Made by a program: the position numbers and the translations under genes | The notes under the pieces: model-generated | Databases searched by the model: none | Seen by the model: only the letters and a program-made list of their open reading frames with translations | What the model was told of the DNA's origin: nothing | Shown here: positions 27,004 to 37,148 of the stretch, in pieces | Layout: every line of letters starts with the position of its first letter | Numbering within the stretch: the first letter of the stretch is position 1 | Assembly (NCBI RefSeq): GCF_017352135.1 | Contig: NZ_CP071455.1 | Location: forward strand, 434,001 to 498,000 | DNA from: Rhizobium lentis | Lineage (GTDB): Bacteria; Pseudomonadota; Alphaproteobacteria; Rhizobiales; Rhizobiaceae | DNA length: 64,000 nucleotides | Reading direction: 5' to 3'

Positions 27004-29754
27004 GTGACCATCGAGATGGCAGACTCAGCATATGTCGCCCGCCTGAAGGACGTGACGCATGCCTACGGCGGGTGCAGGGCTCTCGATGCAGTCACGATCG
27101 ATATTCCGGCAGGTTTGATGGCCGGCCTTGTAGGTCCGGATGGCGTCGGCAAATCCTCGCTCCTCTCCCTGATCGCCGGCGCACGACAGATCCAAAAGGG
27201 CGATGTCACTGTGTTTGGCGGCGACATGCGCCGCCCCGGCCACCGTCGCCAGGCCTGCCCTCTGATCGCCTATATGCCCCAGGGCCTTGGCAAAAATCTT
27301 TATCCGACACTCTCGGTTTTTGAGAATGCTGACTTCTTCGGTCGGCTGTTCGGCCAGAACCGAGAAGAACGGCAGGACCGCATTCACACGCTCCTGCAGC
27401 GCACCGGCCTTTCCGGCTTCGAAGACCGGCAGGCTGGGAAACTTTCGGGAGGCATGAAACAGAAGCTCGGCCTCTGCTGTTCACTGATCCACGACCCAGA
27501 ACTTCTGATCCTTGACGAGCCGACCACCGGCGTCGACCCTCTGTCACGCCGGCAATTCTGGGATCTTATCGATGACATACGGTCTGAGCGACCGCGGCTC
27601 AGTGTGGTGGTGGCAACGGCCTATCTGGAAGAGGCGGCGCGTTTCGACTGGTTGGCGACCATGGATGCCGGCCGGCTGGTGGCGACTGGATCGCCCCGAT
27701 ATCTGCTGGAGAAAACGAAGGCCGCCACGCTTGACGATGCCTTCATCGCACTGATGCCGGAAGACAGGCGGGCATTGCATCACGCTGTGGAATTGCCGCC
27801 CCTTCCGATGCGGGGTGAAGCGGATTTCGTCATCGAGGCTGAGGGCCTGACGACACGGTTCGGCGAGTTTACCGCGGTCGATAACGTCAGCTTCAAAATT
27901 CGTCGTGGCGAGATATTCGGATTCATCGGCTCGAACGGATGCGGCAAATCGACCACGATGAAGACGCTGACCGGTCTTCTGCCGGCGAGTGGAGGCACCG
28001 CAAGACTGTTCGGTAAAACAGTCGACGCGCGCAATATGGATGTCCGCCGGCGCGTCGGCTACATGAGCCAGGCCTTTTCGCTCTACACGGAATTGACGGT
28101 CCGGCAGAATCTCGACCTTCACGCGCGGCTTTTCGGATTGCCAGCGAAGATCATCCCTGCGCGGATTGAGGAACTGGGGCTTCGCTTCCAACTCGACGGC
28201 GTCATGCAATCTCTGCCTGACACGCTGCCGCTCGGCGTTCGGCAGCGATTGTCGCTGGCGGTCGCTCTCGTCCATGGGCCGGAGATGCTTATTCTCGACG
28301 AGCCGACATCGGGTGTAGACCCCATCGCCCGTGACCAACTCTGGGCCACGCTGATCGAACTGTCGCGCAAGGAGAAGGTGACGATCTTCATTTCCACGCA
28401 TTTCATGAACGAAGCCGAGCGCTGCGACCATGTCTCGCTCATGCATGCCGGCCGCGTTCTGGTGACGGACACGCCCGAGGCGCTCCGCGAAAGCTGCGGC
28501 GTCGCCACGCTGGAGGACGCCTTCATCAGCTACCTCAAGGATGCGATCGGCCAATCGTCGAAGACGGATTTCGCTCCATCTGCCATGATCGGCAGGCCGC
28601 GTCCCCTTCCCACGGCCAAGCCGCGACGCGCTTTCGACCTTCGCGGCGCTTTGAGCTATAGCCGCCGCGAGGCGCTGGAGCTGCGCCGCGATCCCCTTCG
28701 CGCGACCTTGGCCTTGATCGGCAGTGTTATCCTGATGTTCGTCCTCGGCTACGGCATCAACATGGACATCAAGGATCTTACCTTCGCGGCGCTCGATCGG
28801 GACGATACGGTCGCCAGCCGCGATTACATCGCAGATATTGCAGGTTCGCGCTATTTCATCGAACAGTCGCCGCTCACCGACTACGCCGATCTCGACCGTC
28901 GCATGCGCGACGGCTCGCTGAAGCTCGCAATCGAGATACCACCCGGTTTTGCCGAACGCCTCGCCCGCGGTCATGATGTCGAGATCGGCGCCTGGATCGA
29001 TGGTGCGATGCCGCAGCGCGCGGAAACGATGCGCGGCTATGTGCAGGGCATGCACAACAGCTGGCTCGCCCGCAAGACACGCGAAATTTACGGCCAAACA
29101 GCACCCGGCCAGTTCTCCGTGGAGACCCGTTTCCGCTACAATCCCGGCATCGAAAGTATGGTCGCCATGGTGCCGGCCGTCATCCCGCTCCTGCTGCTTC
29201 TGATCCCGGCCATGCTTTCAGCTCTTTCGGTCGTCCGGGAGAAGGAACTGGGGTCGATCGTCAATCTCTACGTCACACCTGTGACGAGGCTCGAATTCCT
29301 GGTCGGCAAGCAGTTTCCCTATCTGGTGCTCGGAATGATGAATGCCGCGCTGCTCTTGCTGTTTGCCGTCTTCATCTTTGAGGTTCCGTTCACCGGCAGC
29401 CTTCTCGTCTTCACGATATCGGCCTTCCTTTACGTGGTCTTCGCGACTGCTTTCGGATTGATGATCTCCACCTTCATGTCCAGCCAGATCGCGGCGATCT
29501 TCGGCACGACGCTTCTGACCATCATTCCGGCCGTGCAGTTCTCCGGCATGATCGATCCGGTCTCGTCGCTGCAGGGCTTTGGCGCAATCATCGGTCGGAT
29601 CTTTCCGGCGACCTATTTCAACATCATCTCGCGCGGCACTTTTTCAAAGGGGCTCGGCTTCGGCAACCTCGAAACGACCTTGCTTCCGATCCTCGTCGCC
29701 GGGCCGTTGCTCCTTGCCGCTAGCGTCCTCCTCCTCAGAAAGCAGGCGAGATGA
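27004..29754 (+). CDS. RbbA-like fused double-ATPase/ABC-2 permease
   Basis: This 916-residue protein has two ABC ATPase domains joined to an ABC-2 membrane domain, as in E. coli RbbA (YhiH). Domain one has Walker [10 protein letters not shown] near residue 43, signature [11 protein letters not shown] and Walker [13 protein letters not shown]. Domain two has Walker [10 protein letters not shown] near residue 309 and Walker [13 protein letters not shown], but its signature is [11 protein letters not shown] instead of LSGG. The C-terminal 340 residues hold a periplasmic loop and about six membrane helices. The start is GTG at 27004 with GGAG 7 bp upstream. The substrate is unknown. RbbA was originally described as ribosome-bound, but this operon layout fits an exporter. 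Confidence 0.9.
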   Translation: MTIEMADSAYVARLKDVTHAYGGCRALDAVTIDIPAGLMAGLVGPDGVGKSSLLSLIAGARQIQKGDVTVFGGDMRRPGHRRQACPLIAYMPQGLGKNLYPTLSVFENADFFGRLFGQNREERQDRIHTLLQRTGLSGFEDRQAGKLSGGMKQKLGLCCSLIHDPELLILDEPTTGVDPLSRRQFWDLIDDIRSERPRLSVVVATAYLEEAARFDWLATMDAGRLVATGSPRYLLEKTKAATLDDAFIALMPEDRRALHHAVELPPLPMRGEADFVIEAEGLTTRFGEFTAVDNVSFKIRRGEIFGFIGSNGCGKSTTMKTLTGLLPASGGTARLFGKTVDARNMDVRRRVGYMSQAFSLYTELTVRQNLDLHARLFGLPAKIIPARIEELGLRFQLDGVMQSLPDTLPLGVRQRLSLAVALVHGPEMLILDEPTSGVDPIARDQLWATLIELSRKEKVTIFISTHFMNEAERCDHVSLMHAGRVLVTDTPEALRESCGVATLEDAFISYLKDAIGQSSKTDFAPSAMIGRPRPLPTAKPRRAFDLRGALSYSRREALELRRDPLRATLALIGSVILMFVLGYGINMDIKDLTFAALDRDDTVASRDYIADIAGSRYFIEQSPLTDYADLDRRMRDGSLKLAIEIPPGFAERLARGHDVEIGAWIDGAMPQRAETMRGYVQGMHNSWLARKTREIYGQTAPGQFSVETRFRYNPGIESMVAMVPAVIPLLLLLIPAMLSALSVVREKELGSIVNLYVTPVTRLEFLVGKQFPYLVLGMMNAALLLLFAVFIFEVPFTGSLLVFTISAFLYVVFATAFGLMISTFMSSQIAAIFGTTLLTIIPAVQFSGMIDPVSSLQGFGAIIGRIFPATYFNIISRGTFSKGLGFGNLETTLLPILVAGPLLLAASVLLLRKQAR

Positions 29755-30869
29755 CCATGCGTCTCGCCACTATCTTTCATCTCGGCATCAAGGAATTGCG
29801 GGGGCTGATGCGCGATCCGATCCTCCTCGGATTGATCCTCTATTCCTTCACCGTCGCCGTCTATGCTGAAGCGAGGGCCATCCCCCAAACCTTGAACAAC
29901 GCTCCGATTGCCATCGTCGATGAAGATGGTTCGCCGCTTTCGCTGCGCATCGCCGATGCATTTTTGAGACCCTATTTCAAGCCGCCGGTGACGATCACCG
30001 CAGACGAGATGGACACCCGCATGGACGCAGCCACGGATACGTTCGCGCTCGACATTCCCCCACATTTCCAGAGCGACCTCATTGCCGGCAAATCGCCGGT
30101 CATCCAGCTCAATGTCGACGCCACCCGCATGACCCAGGCATTTTCCGGTTCGGGTTACGTGCAATCCATTGTTGCTCAGGAAATCACGGGCTTCGCCGCC
30201 ACACAAACAATCTCCCAAATCCCTCGGGTTGATCTGGCGCTCCGGGCCCGCTTCAACCCCGAGCTCAATCAGACCTGGTTCGGATCGGTAATGAACGTCA
30301 TCAATATGGTGACGATGCTGTCGATCATCCTTACCGGCACTGCACTAATCCGTGAGCGGGAACACGGTACAGTGGAGCATCTGTTGGTCATGCCGGTTAC
30401 ACCACTCGAGATCATGCTCGCCAAGGTCTGGTCCATGGGACTGGTCGTCTTTGTCGCAACCGGCCTTTCCCTGGTCTTCATGGTGGAGGGCCTCCTCCAG
30501 GTGCCGATCGAAGGCTCGCTGGGCCTGTTCATGGCGGGGGCGGCACTCGACCTTCTGGCGACAACGGCAATGGGCATCGCGCTCGCGACAATTGCGGGTT
30601 CCATGCCACAGTTCGGACTGCTGCTGATGCTGGTGCTGATGCCGCTGCAGATCCTCTCCGGCGCCACGACGCCGCGAGAGAGCATGCCCGAGGCGATACA
30701 GACGATCATGCTCGCGGCGCCGAACACGCACTTCATCACAATGGCACAAGCAATCCTCTATCGTGGCGCGGGCTTTGCGACCGTCTGGCCACAATTTCTC
30801 TGGCTTGCAGCGATTGCCGCGGTCTTATTTGTTTTTTCGCTGCTCGGATTTCGCAGGTCGTTGCGGTGA
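29751..30869 (+). CDS. ABC-2 type permease (YhhJ-like)
   Basis: This is a 372-residue ABC-2 permease. An N-terminal membrane helix is followed by a large extracytoplasmic domain (about residues 45-180; [20 protein letters not shown]), then five hydrophobic segments with the conserved [30 protein letters not shown]. Its ATG overlaps the stop of the RbbA-like gene. It should pair with that protein and the HlyD adaptor as a three-part exporter. The whole operon follows the perfect FNR/FixK box at 25844-25857. Confidence 0.9.
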   Translation: MTMRLATIFHLGIKELRGLMRDPILLGLILYSFTVAVYAEARAIPQTLNNAPIAIVDEDGSPLSLRIADAFLRPYFKPPVTITADEMDTRMDAATDTFALDIPPHFQSDLIAGKSPVIQLNVDATRMTQAFSGSGYVQSIVAQEITGFAATQTISQIPRVDLALRARFNPELNQTWFGSVMNVINMVTMLSIILTGTALIREREHGTVEHLLVMPVTPLEIMLAKVWSMGLVVFVATGLSLVFMVEGLLQVPIEGSLGLFMAGAALDLLATTAMGIALATIAGSMPQFGLLLMLVLMPLQILSGATTPRESMPEAIQTIMLAAPNTHFITMAQAILYRGAGFATVWPQFLWLAAIAAVLFVFSLLGFRRSLR

Positions 30870-30899
30870 CCTCCGACGATCGCCACTGACGATGTCAAT

Positions 30900-30913
30900 T
30901 GACGGCGATCAAG
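30900..30913 (+). promoter_or_regulatory. FNR/FixK-type box for CBS-BON gene
   Basis: TTGACGGCGATCAA matches the box (TTGAY, 4-bp spacer, ATCAA). It is centred 57.5 bp before the ATG at 30964, and a TATCCT hexamer lies at 30935-30940, near the expected -10 distance. Confidence 0.75.
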
Positions 30914-30963
30914 GAAGAGCGCCGCAGACGTCGTATCCTGCCGTCAGTTCAGGAGGTAGGAAG

Positions 30964-31671
30964 ATGTTGAAAATTCGATCAATCATGACGCCAAAACCGG
31001 CGACGATCGGGCCGGATGCCAAGATCTGGGAGGCTGCCAACGCGATGCTGGATCACGGCATCAGCGGATTGCCCGTCGTCGATCAATCGGGCGGCCTTCT
31101 CGGCATCATCAGTGAAAGCGACTTCTTGCGGCGCAGCGAAATCCATACCGACGCAACGCACGGCCTCTGGCGCAATTTCTTCTCTTCACGGGGCGAGTTG
31201 GCTGAAGAATACGCAAAAAACTTCGGAAGTACGGTTGGCGAAGTGATGTCCTGTCCGGCGTTGACTGTGCAGCCCGATGCATCAGTCGAAACCGCGGCCG
31301 AGCTGATGGCCAGGAAGAACATCAAACGTCTTCCCGTGGTCGAAGGCGACGAAATGATCGGTATCGTGACCCGCTTCGACGTCATGGCCGCGCTCGTCCG
31401 CGAGCTTGCAAGCCATTACGCCGCACGAGCCGATAGCGATATCCGAAATGCGTTGGAAGCGGAGCTGGCTCATCAAAAGTGGGGAGATTCCGTGACTCTG
31501 CACGTCGCCGATGGGGTGGTTACGCTTGAAGGCCGGGTGCTGGACACACGGGAGAAGACCGCCCTTCACGTGGCGGCAGAAAGCACGATCGGCGTAAAGC
31601 GGGTGGATGACCGGATCCAGGTCGTGGCGCCTCCCGACATGCCGGTGCCGCCACCCGGCTTCTATCTATGA
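30964..31671 (+). CDS. CBS-pair protein with C-terminal BON domain
   Basis: This is a 235-residue protein with two CBS motifs (MTPKPATIGPDAKIWEAANAMLDHGISGLPVVD and MSCPALTVQPDASVETAAELMARKNIKRLPVVE), followed by a BON domain (residues about 155-220; VTLHVADGVVTLEGRVLDTREK). CBS pairs bind adenine nucleotides and act as energy sensors; BON domains bind membranes or partners. The start at 30964 follows CAGGAGGTAGGAAG. A P-type ATPase follows 76 bp downstream on the same strand, and the CBS protein might regulate it. That link is inference. Confidence 0.9.
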   Translation: MLKIRSIMTPKPATIGPDAKIWEAANAMLDHGISGLPVVDQSGGLLGIISESDFLRRSEIHTDATHGLWRNFFSSRGELAEEYAKNFGSTVGEVMSCPALTVQPDASVETAAELMARKNIKRLPVVEGDEMIGIVTRFDVMAALVRELASHYAARADSDIRNALEAELAHQKWGDSVTLHVADGVVTLEGRVLDTREKTALHVAAESTIGVKRVDDRIQVVAPPDMPVPPPGFYL

Positions 31672-31747
31672 CGGCTGTGCGCGGCGACCTCTCTGTTCTC
31701 CTGGGACCGCCAGGATGCGGTTGCAAATCGCTGAAGAAGGATCTGGA

Positions 31748-34354
31748 ATGGACACGATCTCAGATCACGAGACGCCACCCTACTGGTCCCTATCCGCTGA
31801 GACAGTCTTGGCCGAGCTGCACAGTTCGCGGGACGGCCTTTCCACTTCCGAGGTCGCGCGGCGATTAAAAGACAGCGGTCCGAATTCGCTGGGCAAGGAC
31901 CGGAGTCACTCCGCGATCGCGGCTCTTGCGCGGCAATTCCGCAGTCCTCTCGTCCTGATCCTCATCGCGGCCGCCGCAATCTCCGCTTTAGTGGGCGAAG
32001 GGCATGAGACGCTTATCATTTCGATTATCGTGCTGGCCAGCTGCCTGCTCGGCTTCTTCCAGGAGTATGGGGCTTCACAGGCGGCGGAAAAGCTCAAGCG
32101 GCGCCTGTCACAGAAAACGGTGGTCCTGCGCGATGGCGCCGAGAGTACTATTCGCGTCGAAGAGGTCGTTCCAGGCGACATCCTGCACCTTTCCGCGGGC
32201 AGCCTGATCCCCGCCGATGGTATCATCTTGGAAGCGCGCGACCTCAATGTCAGCGAGGCAGTACTGACGGGAGAAACCTTTCCGGCCATGAAGACACCGG
32301 GCATCGCCGAAGCAGGCGCGCCTCTTTCCCGGCGCAGCAACGTTGTTTTCGCCGGTACATCCGTGCGTAGCGGCAAGGCTTGCGTCCTGACCGTCAAAAC
32401 CGGCATCCACACGGAATTCGCCTCCATCGCCGAGAGCCTGGAACGTCAGGTTCCGGAGACCGAGTTTTCCCGGGGTATCCGCCGGTTCGGCCTGTTGATG
32501 ACCGAGATCATGTTCGTCATGGTTATTCTGGTCTTCTTCGCAAACGCGCTGCTCGACCGACCGCTGATTGACTCCATCCTCTTTTCCCTTGCGCTTGCGG
32601 TCGGCCTCACGCCCGAGCTGCTGCCCGCCATCATCAGTGTGACGCTTGCCCGCGGAGCCAGGGCAATGGCGGCCAACGGCGTCATCGTTCGCCGGCTTGA
32701 AGCAATCGAAAATCTCGGCAGCATGGATATTCTTTGCACTGACAAGACCGGGACATTGACGGAAGGCGTCATCCATCTCGATGGCTGCCTGGACGCCGGC
32801 GGACAGCGATCGGACGAGGTGCTCCTGCTGGCCCGGCTCAATGCCACTCTCCAGAGCGGCCTCACCAACCCGCTGGACGAAGCGATCCTCGCCGCAGAGG
32901 AGACTGATGCGCGCGAGCAGTCCTTCATCAAACGGGACGAAATTCCCTACGATTTCGTGCGAAAGCGACTGTCGGTGATCGTCGCGTCTCCTGAAGGAGA
33001 CATCGTGCTGATCTGCAAAGGGGCGGTCGACGGTGTCCTGAGGATCTGCAGCACCATCCGCGACGCTGGAAAAGAGGCACGCCTCGATCCGGAGAAGCGA
33101 GCTGCGGTCGAGGGCAAGTTCCGAAGCTGGAGCCAACAGGGCTTTCGCGTTCTCGGTCTTGCAACACGGCGCTTGGCGACGCCCGGTCCCTACGCCCGCA
33201 CGGACGAAAACGGCCTTTGCTTCGAAGGCTTTCTGCTATTCCTTGATCCGCCGAAGCAGGGGATCCAGCGCTGCCTTTCCGATCTGGCGAGGCGCGGCAT
33301 CATGGTCAAGGTCATTTCCGGTGACAACCGCTATGTCGCCTCCCACCTCGCTGCCGCGATCGGGCTGTCATCCGATCGGATTCTTACAGGGGCGGACCTA
33401 TCGAAGCTCTCCTCGCAAGCACTTGCGGCAAAAGCGGCGCATACCGATCTCTTTGCCGAGATAGATCCTAATCAGAAAGAAAGCATCGTAAGGGCCCTCA
33501 GGTCGCGCGGCCACGTCGTCGGCTATCTCGGCGATGGGATCAACGACGCACCCGCCCTCCATGAAGCCGATATTGGGATTTCCGTCGACAGCGCCGTAGA
33601 CGTGGCGCGCGAAGCCGCCGACATGGTCCTTCTGAGACGCGATCTCGGCGTACTGGTACAAGGCGTTGATGATGGGCGAACCACGTTTGCCAACACGATG
33701 AAATATATATCGATCACCACCAGCGCCAATTTCGGCAATATGATCAGCATGGCGCTGGCCTCCGTCGCGCTCCCTTTCCTGCCCCTTCTCGCCCAGCAGG
33801 TCCTGCTCAATAATTTTCTCTCTGATATCCCCTCATTCGCGATTGCCACCGATAATGTCGACGAGGAGGACAGGCGTCGGCCCCGTCATTGGGAAATCGG
33901 CTCCGTACGACGGTTCATGGTCACCTTCGGATTGGTCAGTTCGCTGTTCGACCTCCTGACCTTCGGCTTTCTGATCTTCCTGGTGGGGACCGGCGAGCGA
34001 CATTTCCAGACGGCCTGGTTCCTTGAATCGCTGCTGACGGAATTGCTGATCGTCTTCATTGTCCGTACACGCAAGAGGTTCTGGCAGAGCTGGCCGTCGC
34101 GCCTGCTCGCCGCTCTGTCTGCTCTGATCATCTCGGTGACCTTTGCACTGCCCTTCCTGCCGGTCGCGCGCTGGTTCGACTTTGTCCCCTTGCCGCTTTC
34201 CACCATACGCGGGATCGTCTCCATCAGCGTGATGTATCTTTTGTCGTCGGAGCTGGCCAAACACTGGTTCTTCCGACGCGAGGACCAACGACGCCGCACC
34301 GCAGGCCGGAAACGTCGACGATCTCCACGGCGTCTCCGGCCAGAACGCGCCTGA
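31748..34354 (+). CDS. Magnesium-type (P3B, MgtA-like) P-type ATPase
   Basis: This is an 868-residue P-type ATPase. It has the N-terminal cation-ATPase region, SEAVLTGET, phosphorylation motif CTDKTGTLTEG (Asp near residue 331) and hinge GYLGDGINDAPALHEADIGISVDSAVDVAREAADMVLL. The segment TTSANFGNMISMALASVALPFLPLLAQQVLLNNFLSDIPSFAIATDNVDEEDRRRPRHW closely matches MgtA/MgtB proteins and favours magnesium import. The start at 31748 follows AAGGATCTGGA; the frame is open further upstream but overlaps the CBS gene. No MgtC or known magnesium leader was seen. It is presumably co-transcribed with the CBS-BON gene under low-oxygen control. Confidence 0.9.
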   Translation: MDTISDHETPPYWSLSAETVLAELHSSRDGLSTSEVARRLKDSGPNSLGKDRSHSAIAALARQFRSPLVLILIAAAAISALVGEGHETLIISIIVLASCLLGFFQEYGASQAAEKLKRRLSQKTVVLRDGAESTIRVEEVVPGDILHLSAGSLIPADGIILEARDLNVSEAVLTGETFPAMKTPGIAEAGAPLSRRSNVVFAGTSVRSGKACVLTVKTGIHTEFASIAESLERQVPETEFSRGIRRFGLLMTEIMFVMVILVFFANALLDRPLIDSILFSLALAVGLTPELLPAIISVTLARGARAMAANGVIVRRLEAIENLGSMDILCTDKTGTLTEGVIHLDGCLDAGGQRSDEVLLLARLNATLQSGLTNPLDEAILAAEETDAREQSFIKRDEIPYDFVRKRLSVIVASPEGDIVLICKGAVDGVLRICSTIRDAGKEARLDPEKRAAVEGKFRSWSQQGFRVLGLATRRLATPGPYARTDENGLCFEGFLLFLDPPKQGIQRCLSDLARRGIMVKVISGDNRYVASHLAAAIGLSSDRILTGADLSKLSSQALAAKAAHTDLFAEIDPNQKESIVRALRSRGHVVGYLGDGINDAPALHEADIGISVDSAVDVAREAADMVLLRRDLGVLVQGVDDGRTTFANTMKYISITTSANFGNMISMALASVALPFLPLLAQQVLLNNFLSDIPSFAIATDNVDEEDRRRPRHWEIGSVRRFMVTFGLVSSLFDLLTFGFLIFLVGTGERHFQTAWFLESLLTELLIVFIVRTRKRFWQSWPSRLLAALSALIISVTFALPFLPVARWFDFVPLPLSTIRGIVSISVMYLLSSELAKHWFFRREDQRRRTAGRKRRRSPRRLRPERA

Positions 34355-34404
34355 GGCGTCAGGCAGTCGCGCCGAACACGGATGAGGTCCTCCGCGCGTG
34401 AAGC

Positions 34405-34418
34405 TTGATCCGCGTCAA
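34405..34418 (+). promoter_or_regulatory. FNR/FixK-type box for hsp20
   Basis: TTGATCCGCGTCAA matches the TTGAT-N4-GTCAA form. It is centred 126.5 bp upstream of the Hsp20 start at 34538, farther than most boxes here, which would give a leader of about 85 nt. That leader is long enough to hold an RNA thermometer or other control element, though none was identified. Confidence 0.7.
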
Positions 34419-34537
34419 TGCTGACTTGCTCCTAAAGATTTGAAATGGAGATGCTCAATGACGAGCTGACGTCGGCTGCACCGAAATACGCTTGGCGCTT
34501 CGATGCGGCCTCCTTCTTGGAAGACAGGAGAAAAATC

Positions 34538-35059
34538 ATGGCAGATGCAACCAAACTTGCTGTTAAGAACGAAGATAAGCCGGTTCAGTCGGCAGGAATC
34601 TGGTCCCCCTTCGAAGCGCTGCGCTCGGAGATCGACCGTCTGTTCGATGGCTTCATGCCCTCACCTTGGCGTTCCTCCGACCGGTCCATTTTCGCGCGCG
34701 GCTTTCCGTCGCTGAGTGGATGGGCAGCCGCCCCGGCTGTCGATGTGATCGAAAAGGACGACGCCTTCGAGATCACCGCCGAAATGCCTGGCCTCGATGA
34801 AAAGAACATCGAAGTCACGCTGTCCAACAGCTACCTGACAATCCGTGGCGAAAAGCAGGAGGAGAAGGAGGATAAGCAGAAGGAATACCATGTGTCCGAG
34901 CGTCGCTACGGCTCCTTCCAGCGCACCTTCCAGATCCCAGATGGGGTAGATGCCAACAAGGTGGATGCCACCTTCACCAAGGGCGTCCTGAAGGTGAGGC
35001 TTCCAAAGAGCGCCGATGCCAAAAAAAACGAGCGGAAGGTGGAGATAAAAGTCGCTTGA
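34538..35059 (+). CDS. Hsp20/alpha-crystallin small heat-shock protein
   Basis: This is a 173-residue small heat-shock protein. The alpha-crystallin domain covers about residues 65-165: AVDVIEKDDAFEITAEMPGLDEKNIEVTLSNSYLTIRGEK, then the conserved GVLKVRLPKS. It holds unfolding proteins in an ATP-independent way. The start at 34538 follows ACAGGAGAAAAATC; an in-frame ATG at 34445 has no good ribosome site and would add an unrelated tail. The gene is followed by a perfect 28-bp terminator palindrome. Confidence 0.93.
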   Translation: MADATKLAVKNEDKPVQSAGIWSPFEALRSEIDRLFDGFMPSPWRSSDRSIFARGFPSLSGWAAAPAVDVIEKDDAFEITAEMPGLDEKNIEVTLSNSYLTIRGEKQEEKEDKQKEYHVSERRYGSFQRTFQIPDGVDANKVDATFTKGVLKVRLPKSADAKKNERKVEIKVA

Positions 35060-35075
35060 TCCGGGTTCGCGTCGG

Positions 35076-35103
35076 ATGGGCGCGCATCGCGATGCGCGCC
35101 CAT
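35076..35103. terminator. Perfect 28-bp palindrome after hsp20
   Basis: ATGGGCGCGCATCG and CGATGCGCGCCCAT form a gapless perfect inverted repeat starting 17 bp after the Hsp20 stop. The arms are very GC-rich, and in RNA they would make a stable hairpin. It lacks a T-run. Termination or mRNA 3'-end protection is likely. Confidence 0.65.
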
Positions 35104-35248
35104 TACTGTTGGCAATGGGCCAATAGAAATCGTCGAACGCCATGCACATCGTCACACCGTGCTTTTGCCGATGCCGTTGCCCGTCCAGTCATCAGCTACC
35201 GGCGAGTCGACCTGGCCGGTGCCGTGCCATCCATGATAACTTCATTGT

Positions 35249-35695
35249 TCACGACGCCAGATGTTTTTCGATTTCGTCGACCGGAAAATTGACGAGGTCC
35301 TTGTCGTATTCCGCCACAATCCGCTTCCTTACCGTTTCGGACATGGCACGGCGCAGGTCGGCAAGAGCCTTCGGGGGAGCCACGAGGAAAAGCTTCTGAA
35401 TGTTGTTGCCTGCGCAGATCACCTCCAGCTTTTCCGCGACCATGGAAGAGAACTGCTCTTCTTCAAGCTGATGGAAATCAGTCTGTCCGAGGCTGCTGCG
35501 ATGGCTGCCGCTGGCGGTCCGGCCAGGCCTATCTGTCCCCTGTTGACGGGTCGGCGCATTGTGCGGCGCCTCGAATACCTGCTCGACTTCAAGAGACAGG
35601 TCGGACGCTGTCCCGACATTGCGCAGAAGCAGGGCTTTTCTCGCGTCCGCGACGAGCACTCGCGCGTTGTAAGAGATGATGATATTTTGGTTCAT
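35249..35695 (-). CDS. Host attachment protein family (PF10116-type)
   Basis: This is a 148-residue protein of the family annotated as required for attachment to host cells. It has the usual N-terminus, IIISYNARVLVADARKALLL, a variable middle rich in Gly/Ser/Arg, and the conserved C-terminal half, KLFLVAPPKALADLRRAMSETVRKRIVAEYDKDLVNFPVDEIEKHL. The real biochemical role of the family is unclear. The C-terminal fold resembles eRF1-like domains. The start at 35695 follows GAAAGGGGATCGATCGCG. A perfect FNR/FixK box (35754-35767) is centred 65.5 bp upstream, with a TATGAT -10 hexamer on the minus strand at 35727-35732. Confidence 0.85.
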   Translation of the reverse strand: MNQNIIISYNARVLVADARKALLLRNVGTASDLSLEVEQVFEAPHNAPTRQQGTDRPGRTASGSHRSSLGQTDFHQLEEEQFSSMVAEKLEVICAGNNIQKLFLVAPPKALADLRRAMSETVRKRIVAEYDKDLVNFPVDEIEKHLAS

Positions 35696-35753
35696 CGCGA
35701 TCGATCCCCTTTCTTTCGTGAGGTTCATCATACTCGCGTGCTGGACTGGCGAT

Positions 35754-35767
35754 TTGATCGGCATCAA
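35754..35767 (-). promoter_or_regulatory. FNR/FixK-type box, perfect
   Basis: TTGATCGGCATCAA has perfect halves and the same core as the box at 37135-37148. It is centred 65.5 bp before the host-attachment-protein start at 35695. A minus-strand TATGAT at 35727-35732 lies at the spacing expected for a class II activated promoter. Confidence 0.82.
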
Positions 35768-35999
35768 TGCCCAAGAGAAGGCGTTGGCGGTTTGATCAAA
35801 GCTTCTTCTTAATGCGCTTACGACACAAAGAACCTGCGCTGAGCGCGTCTGCCGGAAAGCGGCGGCTGAGTGGGCCGGAGCGTACGCGGGCGGGCGGCGC
35901 GTCCTAAGAAAGTGCCGGTCGCCATCGTCCGGTCCTTCGAAATGATCCTACGCCGCAGAAAAGCAGGTCGAACTGCGGGTAAGGGCCTACGAAGGATGT

Positions 36000-36372
36000 T
36001 CAACCACCGAGAGCGATCGCGATCATGTCAGACCCACGCGCAAATGCCAGGAGTGAACGATAAAGCGCATCTGCATCTGCAGCCTTTGCAGAGAGCGATA
36101 CTGCTGGGACCGGGAATTCGTTTTCAAGAATCCTAAGCGCAGCGGACTCGTTCTTGGCGGCCTTGATCTGTCGAAAAAGGCGCAGCCGCCGGCTCCGATA
36201 GAAGGTGGTGCCGAGGACGAACAATACGGCGTCGATGATCCCCCACGCAACGTTGCATCCAATTGTCGCGATAACCAATTCGCCGGCGTTGAGCCCCTTC
36301 TTGTTCGAAGACGAGTCTCGAACCGACCGTCCACGTCAGCGCCATGATCAACCCAAAAAGAACCTCGCCCAT
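36000..36372 (-). pseudogene. Frameshifted small membrane protein
   Basis: The first frame gives MGEVLFGLIMALTWTVGSRLVFEQEG. At a run of four G near 36290 the frame slips, and the sequence continues as GLNAGELVIATIGCNVAWGI, IDAVLFVLGTTFYRSRRLRL, FRQIKAAKNESAAL and onward to the stop at 36000. Together this is a roughly 120-residue, two- or three-span membrane protein (helices at MGEVLFGLIMALTW and IATIGCNVAWGIIDAVLFVLG). The NVAWGI.DA block resembles that in ferritin-like/VIT-type small membrane proteins, but I am not sure of the family. A GGAG site precedes the start. Removing one G restores one frame. Confidence 0.55.
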
Positions 36373-36541
36373 AGCATCTCCAGGATCAATGATGTTGGCA
36401 AGTTGGCTGCCTGTGTTCGAAGTCATCGACTGCGTCCCAGCTGATAGAGATGACGGTTTGCCCGCGGCTATCCAGCCACCATAGGACGAGCCAGTCTCGA
36501 TGTGGATGCCGCCGTGGCACGGGTAAAGCCTGAGGCGAACT

Positions 36542-36718
36542 ATGATGGACGCAGCAGCCTATTTCATTGACCGTGATCAATATCAAAAGCCCGGCGTGTC
36601 TGATGACCCACTTGTCACAAAAGCGCAAAGGCTTCGTGATCACTTGGGAGGCGAAAGTCGTCGATCGGCAGGTTGCGCTCTGGTCGGCATCGCACATTCG
36701 ATGCTGAAGGTTAAGTGA
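36542..36718 (+). CDS. Possible 58-residue small protein
   Basis: An open frame starts MMDAAAYFIDRDQYQKPGVS and ends GIAHSMLKVK, with a TGAGG ribosome-like site before it. It overlaps a FNR/FixK-type box (36567-36580) and, at its end, the convergent small gene at 36711. No family is recognised, and it may be a chance frame. Confidence 0.22.
   Translation: MMDAAAYFIDRDQYQKPGVSDDPLVTKAQRLRDHLGGESRRSAGCALVGIAHSMLKVK
36567..36580. promoter_or_regulatory. FNR/FixK-type box
   Basis: TTGACCGTGATCAA fits the consensus. It lies 201 bp (centre to start) upstream of the frameshifted membrane-protein gene (start 36372, minus strand), farther than usual, so the promoter it serves is uncertain. Confidence 0.5.
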
Positions 36719-36980
36719 CCGCCTCCCGAGGGGGCTGCGTTTGACTCGGCCTCCTCTTCGCGCAAGCGCGGTCTACGGCTGATTGGGCCGGCGGAGACGG
36801 TCGGACTTGGCGTTCCATAAAGGTACCACTACTCAGCCGAGCAATAAGACTGCGGGCTTCTTCCCGTGTCAGCAAAACCGATGTCACGTCCGCCTCCACC
36901 GGTGAACCGCTGCTCGCTTCGACCACGTTGTAGAGATCGAAGGGCGCTGGGACGCAGACGTATTGCCCTTTCTTATTCAT
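36711..36980 (-). CDS. Small hypothetical protein
   Basis: This is an 89-residue protein starting MNKKGQYVCVPAPFDLYNVV, with a middle part DVTSVLLTREEARSLIARLSS and a basic, Pro-rich tail. The start at 36980 follows a GGAG site; another in-frame ATG at 37037 would add 19 basic residues and has a poorer site. A near-consensus box at 37105-37118 lies upstream. No family is recognised. The gene is divergent from the DUF2254 gene. Confidence 0.5.
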   Translation of the reverse strand: MNKKGQYVCVPAPFDLYNVVEASSGSPVEADVTSVLLTREEARSLIARLSSGTFMERQVRPSPPAQSAVDRACAKRRPSQTQPPREAVT

Positions 36981-37104
36981 CGTGAGGGTCTCCGACCCAC
37001 TAGCTTGTGCCACTCGCTGCCGTCGTGATCCCTTCATTGCACACCCATCAGTCGGAGACGCTACGGCATCGTTGAAAATCTACGCAGATCCTGCCGGCCA
37101 TACA

Positions 37105-37118
37105 TTGAGCGAGATCAA
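37105..37118. promoter_or_regulatory. FNR/FixK-type box, one mismatch
   Basis: TTGAGCGAGATCAA has one mismatch in the left half. It lies exactly 30 bp, about three helical turns, from the perfect box at 37135-37148, in the gap between the divergent genes 36711-36980 and 37225-38520. It could serve the minus-strand gene or act cooperatively. Confidence 0.5.
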
Positions 37119-37134
37119 AATAGCCGTCCGTGTC

Positions 37135-37148
37135 TTGATCGGCATCAA
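37135..37148 (+). promoter_or_regulatory. FNR/FixK-type box, perfect
   Basis: TTGATCGGCATCAA, identical in its 14 bases to the box at 35754-35767. Its centre is 83.5 bp before the DUF2254 start at 37225. Confidence 0.8.
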
